A stretch of 38,327 bases of DNA from Solirubrobacteraceae bacterium (GTDB lineage: Bacteria > Actinomycetota > Thermoleophilia > Solirubrobacterales > Solirubrobacteraceae). Positions 33,386 through 38,327 of this stretch are shown here, piece by piece. The DNA lies in NCBI GenBank assembly GCA_030690545.1, contig JAUYGN010000077.1, positions 1-38,327 on the forward strand, read 5' to 3'. Position numbers and translations under genes: made by a program. The notes below the pieces were generated by a model. It made no database searches and was not told where the DNA came from. It worked only from the letters and a program-made list of their open reading frames with translations. Position 1 is the stretch's first letter, and every line of letters begins with the position of its first letter.

Positions 33386-33904
33386 ATGCCGGCCCGCACC
33401 GACAGCTTCGATCTCGGTCGCCTGAGGCTGACCTCCGGCGAGGGTCGCCAGCTGCTGCTCGAGGTCGCGCTCGACCCGTTGCGGTTCGGCGGCGAGACGT
33501 ACGTCGTCACCCCGGACGCCGTCGTGGCGACGCTTGACATCTCGCGTACGACGCACAGCGGCCACGCCCTGCGATTGCGCTTCGGCGCGTCGCTGCGCGG
33601 GCCCTGCATGCGCTGCCTGGAGCCCGCTGAGCCGTCGATCACGGTCGATGCGCGCGAGGTCGACCAGCCGGGCGAAGTCGAGGAGCTGCAGAGCCCCTAC
33701 GTCGAGGACGACGTGCTCGACCTGCGCGGCTGGGCGCGCGACGCGCTCGCGCTCGCACTGCCCGTCCAACTGCTGTGCCGCGCCGACTGCGCGGGCCTGT
33801 GCGCCGTCTGTGGCGCGGACCTCAACGCGGCCGGGCCGGAGCACCACCACGAGCCGATGCCCGATCGGCGCTGGGCCAAGCTTGGCGAGATCAGATTCGA
33901 GTAG
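33386..33904 (+). CDS. yceD: YceD/DUF177 family protein
   Basis: A 172-residue protein with the DUF177 signature: Cys74 and Cys77 (GPCMRCLEP) and the C-terminal cluster CRADCAGLCAVCG (Cys131, 135, 139, 142), a probable zinc site. YceD is linked in bacteria and plants to 23S rRNA accumulation and is almost always directly upstream of rpmF. Here a gene on the opposite strand lies between them and overlaps the yceD end by 14 bp, breaking the usual coupling. Confidence 0.93.
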   Translation: MPARTDSFDLGRLRLTSGEGRQLLLEVALDPLRFGGETYVVTPDAVVATLDISRTTHSGHALRLRFGASLRGPCMRCLEPAEPSITVDAREVDQPGEVEELQSPYVEDDVLDLRGWARDALALALPVQLLCRADCAGLCAVCGADLNAAGPEHHHEPMPDRRWAKLGEIRFE

Positions 33905-34439
33905 GCCGGCTGGCGCGGATGTCGCCCGTCGCCCACAGGTGCTCGTCGGGCTCGGGAGGCAGCGCCGCCGGCGGCTGGGCGAACGGCGCGGCCGGCGCGC
34001 TGCCGCGCGCGATCCGCTCGAGATCGTCGTGTGCTGCGACGAGCGGGCGCACGCCCGGCGCGAGGTCGGTGTGCTTGGCCTCGTCGAACAGGTCGCGGTA
34101 GCCGCCCGTCCCCTTGGGCTCGAAGTCGATGTCGATGTCGGCGTGGCGGGTCATGAACGAGCACGGCGCGAGCTCGCGCAGGTCACAGCGGCGGTAGTCG
34201 TACTCCGTCACCGCGGGGGTCCCGGCGATCCCCTGCTCGGCATCCATCGCCTGCAGCGCGCCGTTGAGGCGTTCGACGTTGCGTCCGTAGCCGCCGGGCA
34301 CGATCGCCACGCCGGAGACGAAGCCGCCCTCGTTGTAGATCGCTTCGGCGACATCGCCGACGAGCACGAACTCGACGTCGTGCTGCGCCAGAACGCGCAG
34401 CGTCTCCAGCAGCGTGGGGTCCAGTTCGAGCTCGCTCAT
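33891..34439 (-). CDS. Degenerate nucleotidyltransferase-like (MNT/AbiEii-type) protein
   Basis: A 182-residue protein. LRVLAQHDVEFVLVGDVAEA (15-34) and GRNVERLNGALQAMD (52-66) match the start of minimal nucleotidyltransferases found in toxin-antitoxin systems. The G[GS] motif is VGD and the metal-binding DhD is replaced by SGVAIVP (42-48), while a later acidic strand, DIDIDF (101-106), remains. Catalysis is therefore doubtful. A Pro/Ala-rich C-terminal tail follows. Start options are ATG 34439, or GTG 34466/34469, which sit behind an AAGGAG. It is inserted between yceD and rpmF on the opposite strand. Confidence 0.65.
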   Translation of the reverse strand: MSELELDPTLLETLRVLAQHDVEFVLVGDVAEAIYNEGGFVSGVAIVPGGYGRNVERLNGALQAMDAEQGIAGTPAVTEYDYRRCDLRELAPCSFMTRHADIDIDFEPKGTGGYRDLFDEAKHTDLAPGVRPLVAAHDDLERIARGSAPAAPFAQPPAALPPEPDEHLWATGDIRASRPTRI

Positions 34440-34519
34440 GCGACTACCGTTCGCGCGCGAGGGCACCACTCCTTCCCGCGATTCGCATCAGTCGACACGA
34501 GCCGCCCTGCCCGCTGCGC

Positions 34520-34536
34520 TACCCTTCCGCGAGCCG
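34520..34536 (+). promoter_or_regulatory. -10 hexamer for rpmF
   Basis: TACCCT at 34520-34525 ends 11 bp before ATG 34537. Its presence fits the break in yceD-rpmF coupling caused by the inserted opposite-strand gene. Confidence 0.45.
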
Positions 34537-34734
34537 ATGGCCGTTCCCAAGCAAAAGCAGTCGCACGCTCGCACGGCCCAGCGCCGCGCCCAGCACAAGA
34601 TGGCGGCGCCCGTCTACAACGCCTGCCCGCAGTGCCACAGCCCGCGCCGCCCCCACCGGGTCTGCCCGGTCTGCGGTCATTACGCCGGCCGCGAGGTCGT
34701 CGCGTCGCTCACGGCGCACGACCACGACCACTGA
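34537..34734 (+). CDS. rpmF: 50S ribosomal protein L32
   Basis: A 65-residue large-subunit protein with the standard MAVPKQKQSHARTAQRRAQH start and a zinc knuckle of Cys30, Cys33 (CPQC), Cys43 and Cys46 (CPVCG). The C-terminus is His/Asp-rich (AHDHDH). It is followed 13 bp later by plsX, the common rpmF-plsX linkage. Confidence 0.96.
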   Translation: MAVPKQKQSHARTAQRRAQHKMAAPVYNACPQCHSPRRPHRVCPVCGHYAGREVVASLTAHDHDH

Positions 34735-34747
34735 GGATGGCCGGCGG

Positions 34748-35866
34748 ATGCCGGCCCGACGCATCACGGCACTGACCGACCGCTTCGACCGCGCTGCCCG
34801 CTCGGACGGCAGCGCCCCGGCGGCCTCACAGCAGGTCCCGGTGATCGCCGTCGATGCCAACGGCGCGGACCTCGGTCCCGCCGAGGTGGCGGCCGGCGCG
34901 AACATCGCCGCCGCCGAGGGCGTGCGCATCCTGCTGTTCGGACCCGCGGCCGAGCTCGGTGCCGCCGGCCCCGGGATCGAGGTCGTCGATGCGCCGCTGT
35001 CGATCGCCAAGGAGGGCAACCCGGCCGCCGCCGCGCGCGCCAACCCGGACTCCTCGATCGTCCGCGCCGCCCGCGCCGTCGCCGAGGGCGACGCCGACGC
35101 GCTCGTCTCGGGCGGCTCGACGGGTGCCGCGCTGGCCGCGGCGCTGTTCAACATCAAGCGCGACCGCGGCATCCTGCGCCCGGCGCTGGCGGCGCTGATA
35201 CCGGTCCCCGGCGCGCCCGTGACGCTCGTCGACGTCGGTGCCAACATCGAGGTGCGGCCCGAGCACCTCGTCCAGTTCGCGTTCATGGGCTCGGCGCTCG
35301 CACAGGTCGTTCACGGCGTCGACGATCCACGCGTCGCGCTGCTGTCGATCGGCGAGGAGGAGACGCGCGGATCGCCGCTGACGATCGACGTCCACGCCCG
35401 CCTGACCGCGGCGCCCGGCCTGAACTTCGTCGGCAACATCGAGGGCCACGCGCTCGTCGAGGGCCACGCCGACGTCATCGTCACCGACGGCTTCACCGGC
35501 AACGTCGCGCTGAAGGTGATGGAGGGCGTGTCGGACAAGATGATCGCGCTGCTCGAGCAGACCGCCGTCTCCTCGACCCGCGCGAAGGCCGGCGGGCTGC
35601 TGATGCGCCCGGCGCTGGAGGCGTTCCGCGACGAGATCCACCCCGAGCTCGCCGGCGGCGCCTACCTGCTGGGCCTGCGCAAGATCGGCGTCGTCGCGCA
35701 CGGTCGCTTCACGAGTCGCGGCTTCGCGCACGCGATCCTGCTCGCCGCGCGGGGCGTCAGCGGCGACGTCACGGGCCAGACGCACGACGCACTCGAGCGG
35801 GCCGGTGCGCTGCGCAAGCCGGGCGGCGCGCTGTCCGGAAGCGGCTCTACGGTGTCCGCGCAATGA
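34748..35866 (+). CDS. plsX: Phosphate acyltransferase PlsX
   Basis: Makes acyl-phosphate from acyl-ACP, feeding phospholipid synthesis. The 372-residue protein has the PlsX core: VSGGSTGAALAAALFNIKR, TLVDVGANIEVRPEHLVQFA, LLSIGEEETRGS, FVGNIEGHALVEGHADVIV and TDGFTGNVALKVMEG. Two oddities: an N-terminal extension of about 30 residues before VIAVDANGADLGP, and the usual DAMGGD motif there reads DANGAD. An internal GTG at VIAVDA would remove the extension. It stands directly before acpP, its partner protein. Confidence 0.94.
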   Translation: MPARRITALTDRFDRAARSDGSAPAASQQVPVIAVDANGADLGPAEVAAGANIAAAEGVRILLFGPAAELGAAGPGIEVVDAPLSIAKEGNPAAAARANPDSSIVRAARAVAEGDADALVSGGSTGAALAAALFNIKRDRGILRPALAALIPVPGAPVTLVDVGANIEVRPEHLVQFAFMGSALAQVVHGVDDPRVALLSIGEEETRGSPLTIDVHARLTAAPGLNFVGNIEGHALVEGHADVIVTDGFTGNVALKVMEGVSDKMIALLEQTAVSSTRAKAGGLLMRPALEAFRDEIHPELAGGAYLLGLRKIGVVAHGRFTSRGFAHAILLAARGVSGDVTGQTHDALERAGALRKPGGALSGSGSTVSAQ

Positions 35867-35882
35867 TGCGAGCAGCAGCGCG

Positions 35883-36155
35883 ATGACCCGAGAAGAGATC
35901 TTCGCCATGATCCAGGCGCACCTCGTCGACGAGCTCGAGGTCGATCCCGCGCGGATCGACGACAGCACGAACTTCAGGGTCGATCTGGAAGCCGACTCGC
36001 TCGATCTCTACACGCTCGTGCAGGAGCTCGAGGACTCCTTCGGCGTGACGATGACCGACGAGCAGGCGGCGAAGATCGCTACGGTCGGCCAAGCCGTCGA
36101 CTTCGTCCTGGGGTCGATGGCGCAGACCGTCGCCCACGAGCCATCCGAGCCCTGA
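35883..36155 (+). CDS. acpP: Acyl carrier protein
   Basis: A 90-residue carrier for fatty acid synthesis. The phosphopantetheine attachment site is Ser39 in LEADSLDLYTLVQELED. The flanking acidic helices are typical (TREEIFAMIQAHLVDELEVD; ITDEQ-like TMTDEQAAKIATVGQAVDF). It is slightly longer at the C-terminus than the usual 77-80 residues. Its stop, TGA 36153-36155, overlaps the presumed CTG start of rnc. Confidence 0.95.
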   Translation: MTREEIFAMIQAHLVDELEVDPARIDDSTNFRVDLEADSLDLYTLVQELEDSFGVTMTDEQAAKIATVGQAVDFVLGSMAQTVAHEPSEP

Positions 36156-36856
36156 GCCTTCTCACCGAACTCCTCGAGGAGCTGCCCGAGCACCTGTATC
36201 GGCAGGTCTTCACGCACGCCTCGTGGACCGAGCGGCGCAGCGACTCGTACTCGCGCCTGGCATTCCTCGGCGATTCGGTCCTCGGCCTCGCCGTGACCGC
36301 GCATCTGTACCCGCGCCTGGAGGCCGAGCGCTTCGGCGCCGGCCGCCTGACGAAGATCCGCGCCCAGAGCGTCTCCGGCGTGTCCTGTCGCGCCGTCGCC
36401 GAGCGCCTCGGCGTGCCCGACAGGCTGCGTGCGACGGCGCCCCCGGGCATCGGCCAGAGCGCCGAGACGCTCGTCGAGACCGAGCGCGTGCTGGCATCGG
36501 TGATCGAGGCCGTGATCGGCGCCTGCTACCTGCACTGCGGCTACGAGCGCACCGCGGCCGCGGTCGTCGACGCCTTCCAGCCGGAGATCGCCAACGCCCT
36601 GTCGAACCCCGTCGACTTCAAGTCCACGCTGCAGGAGCGCCTCGCGCGCCGTGCGGAGCTCGTCGAGTACACGATCGTCGCCGAGCAGGGCCCGCCGCAC
36701 GACCGCACCTTCGAGGTCGTCGCGGCGGTCGACGGCGTCGCGGTCGGGCGCGGCGCGGGACGCTCCAAGAAGCATGCCGAGCAGGAAGCGGCGCGGATCG
36801 CGCTGGAGTCGCTGCATCCCGCCGAGCCCGTCGTGGGCGCCGGGGACGTGCGCTGA
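36152..36856 (+). CDS. rnc: Ribonuclease III homologue with altered catalytic site and non-standard start
   Basis: RNase III cuts double-stranded RNA in rRNA and mRNA processing. The endonuclease domain (about 1-145) has VFTHASWTERRSDSYSRLAF, LGDSVLGLAV and ERVLASVIEAVIGACYL; a well-conserved dsRNA-binding domain follows (about 154-222: DFKSTLQERL to GRSKKHAEQEAARIALESL). The domain clearly extends upstream of the first GTG (36293), yet no ATG, GTG or TTG exists in frame between acpP and there; CTG 36152, overlapping the acpP stop, is the likeliest start, giving 234 residues. Against E. coli positions, Glu38 is Ser34, Glu41 is Ala37 and Asp114 is Ser116; only Asp45 (Asp41) and Glu117 (Glu119) remain. 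Synteny with acpP and smc is canonical. Confidence 0.9.
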   Translation: MSLLTELLEELPEHLYRQVFTHASWTERRSDSYSRLAFLGDSVLGLAVTAHLYPRLEAERFGAGRLTKIRAQSVSGVSCRAVAERLGVPDRLRATAPPGIGQSAETLVETERVLASVIEAVIGACYLHCGYERTAAAVVDAFQPEIANALSNPVDFKSTLQERLARRAELVEYTIVAEQGPPHDRTFEVVAAVDGVAVGRGAGRSKKHAEQEAARIALESLHPAEPVVGAGDVR

Positions 36857-36857
36857 C

Positions 36858-38327
36858 GTGCACCTGAGGTCGGTGACCCTGAAGGGGTTCAAGTCGTTTC
36901 CTGATCGCACGAGGCTCGACTTCAGCCCCGGCGTGTCGGTCGTCGTCGGGCCCAACGGCTCGGGCAAGTCGAACATCACCGACGCCGTGCTGTGGGCGAT
37001 GGGCGAGCAGTCGCCGCTCGCCGTCCGCGGGCAGTCGATGCGCGACGTGATCTTCGGCGGCGGCCGCGGCGTGAAGGCGAGGGAGGCAGCCGAGGTCGAG
37101 ATCGTGATCGACAACGGCGACGGCGCGGTCGACCTTCCGCTCGGCGAGATCTCGATCCTGCGCCGGCTCGATCGCTCGGGCGACGGCGAGTACCGGCTCA
37201 ACGGCGCGAAGTGCCGGCTCGTCGACGTGCTCGAGGTGCTCTCCGACACGGGCCTGGGCAAGGAGATGCACTCGGTCGTCTCGCAGGGTCGCGTCGAGTC
37301 GATCGTGACGTCCAAGCCGCGCGATCGGCGCCTGCTGATCGAGGAGGCCGCGGGCCTGGGCAAGCATCGCAAGCGGCGGCGCCGCGCGCAGCTCAAGCTC
37401 GAGCGCACGCAGGACAACCTCGATCGCGCGCTCGACGTCGAGCGCGAGGCGCGCTCGCGGCTGCGACCGCTCAAGCGCCAGGCCGAGGCCGCCGAGCTGC
37501 ATGAGCGCCTCGAGCGCCAGACGCTGCAGGCGCGCTGGGAGCTCGTTCGCGACATCGCGCGCGCCCGTCGCGGGGAGCTGCAGGCCGCCGAGGAGGTCGC
37601 GACGGCCGCGCGCGACGCGCGCGACGAGGCGCAGACGGCCCTGCGCGCGGTCGCCGCGCGCCGCCGGGAGGCCGAGCAGGCGATGGCCCGTCGCAGCGAG
37701 CAGCGCGAGGCGTTTGCCGAGGTGGTCTACCGCGCGCGCTCGGCCGGCGAGCGCGTCGAGCTGCGCCTCGAGCGCACCCGCTCGACCACCGAGGACCTGC
37801 GCGATCGCGTCGAACGGCGCACGCACGAGCTGACGGCGCTGAGTGCGCTGGCGGCGTCCGAGGGCGAGGCCGTCTCCGATGACGGCGGCGAGCGGATCGC
37901 CGCGCTCGAGGGCGAGCTCGAGCAGCTCGCCGCCGATCACGCGACGCAGCTGCAGCGCGAGCTCGTCACGCTCGAGCAGGCGCGCGCCGAAGCCGACTCG
38001 GCGACACGGGACGGGCAGGGCGCCGTCGAGGCCAAGCGCGCGCTGCTGGCGTCGGCGACCGCTGCCGCGGAGGCTGCACGCGAACGTCGTCGCGAGGCCG
38101 ACCGTGCGCTCGAGGCGGCGCGCCGCGAGGCCGCCCGCGTCGGCGCCGAGCTGGCGGCCTGCAACCAGTTCCTGCGCACCCGCTCGGCCGCGGCCGGTCG
38201 CGGCGGCGCGGCGGGGGCTCGCTCGCTGGCCGATGCGCTCGAGGTCGAGCCCGGCTACGAGCGCGCCGTCGCGGGCGCGCTCGGCGGGCTGCTGCGCGCG
38301 TCGCTCGCCGAGCTCGTGCGCGACGGC
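36858..38327 (+). CDS. smc: Chromosome segregation protein SMC, 3'-truncated by window edge
   Basis: Subunit of the condensin complex. GTG 36858 begins VHLRSVTLKGFKSFPDRTRL, followed by Walker A GPNGSGKSN (31-39), the MRDVIFGG motif and SQGRVESIVTSKPRDRRLLI (142-161), then an Arg/Glu/Ala-rich coiled coil from about 170 to 450. The hinge begins near residue 455 (ARSLADALEVEPGYERAVAG). The frame is open to the right edge (490 codons seen). The hinge in well-studied bacterial SMC proteins starts near residue 500-520, so the first coiled-coil arm looks about 50 residues short. The gene begins 1 bp after the rnc stop. Confidence 0.97.
   Translation, partial: MHLRSVTLKGFKSFPDRTRLDFSPGVSVVVGPNGSGKSNITDAVLWAMGEQSPLAVRGQSMRDVIFGGGRGVKAREAAEVEIVIDNGDGAVDLPLGEISILRRLDRSGDGEYRLNGAKCRLVDVLEVLSDTGLGKEMHSVVSQGRVESIVTSKPRDRRLLIEEAAGLGKHRKRRRRAQLKLERTQDNLDRALDVEREARSRLRPLKRQAEAAELHERLERQTLQARWELVRDIARARRGELQAAEEVATAARDARDEAQTALRAVAARRREAEQAMARRSEQREAFAEVVYRARSAGERVELRLERTRSTTEDLRDRVERRTHELTALSALAASEGEAVSDDGGERIAALEGELEQLAADHATQLQRELVTLEQARAEADSATRDGQGAVEAKRALLASATAAAEAARERRREADRALEAARREAARVGAELAACNQFLRTRSAAAGRGGAAGARSLADALEVEPGYERAVAGALGGLLRASLAELVRDG

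Overview
The window is very GC-rich, densely packed chromosomal DNA. Gene content and order point to a deep-branching actinobacterium, most likely of the Thermoleophilia/Solirubrobacterales type; this is inferred from synteny and protein style, not from a marker-gene search. No rRNA, tRNA, CRISPR array, insertion sequence or phage gene was recognised. Two conserved housekeeping neighbourhoods frame the window, and accessory genes have been inserted into both.

Layout. 1-6264: priA (cut by the left edge), def, fmt, a vapBC toxin-antitoxin pair, rsmB, a small zinc-ribbon gene and rpe. 6300-8481: a three-gene set encoding a secreted PKD protein with a TonB-like Pro/Lys spacer, an ExbB/TolQ-like channel protein and a DUF2149 protein that looks like ExbD. 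8510-14803: an envelope glycan cluster. It has a GT2 glycosyltransferase, methyltransferase and Wzx-like flippase on the minus strand, diverging from two GT-C membrane glycosyltransferases on the plus strand. 14865-18576: riboflavin synthesis (ribD, ribE, ribBA, ribH) with a perfect 54-bp tandem duplication in the ribE leader. 18587-21783: a small membrane protein, a GH10 xylanase and a receptor Ser/Thr kinase. 21870-26728: rpmB, recG, a DUF1707/LiaF-like protein, rsmD, coaD and a DivIVA/SepIVA-like coiled-coil protein. A 321-bp gap after recG carries a strong 44-nt hairpin. 26725-33340: an accessory block (subtilase, HAD phosphatase, PD-(D/E)xK coiled-coil protein, dual-specificity phosphatase, unknown protein, acyl-CoA ligase). 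33386-38327: yceD, a degenerate nucleotidyltransferase-like gene, rpmF, plsX, acpP, rnc and smc (cut by the right edge).

How the genes work together. The priA-def-fmt-rsmB-rpe and rsmD-coaD-(coiled coil)-yceD-rpmF-plsX-acpP-rnc-smc strings cover replication restart, protein N-terminal processing, rRNA modification, CoA and lipid synthesis, RNA processing and chromosome organisation. The middle of the window is devoted to the cell envelope, riboflavin and polysaccharide attack.

Most striking points. (1) The RNase III gene has no ATG, GTG or TTG start that would keep its nuclease domain, and three of the five canonical catalytic acidic positions are replaced. (2) The PKD/ExbB-like/DUF2149 set looks like an energised envelope motor with a TonB-like partner of unusual topology. 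(3) At least a dozen genes carry a TANNNT -10 hexamer only 6-11 bp before the start codon, so leaderless or near-leaderless transcription appears to be the rule. (4) There is a near-perfect 44-nt inverted repeat between recG and its neighbour.
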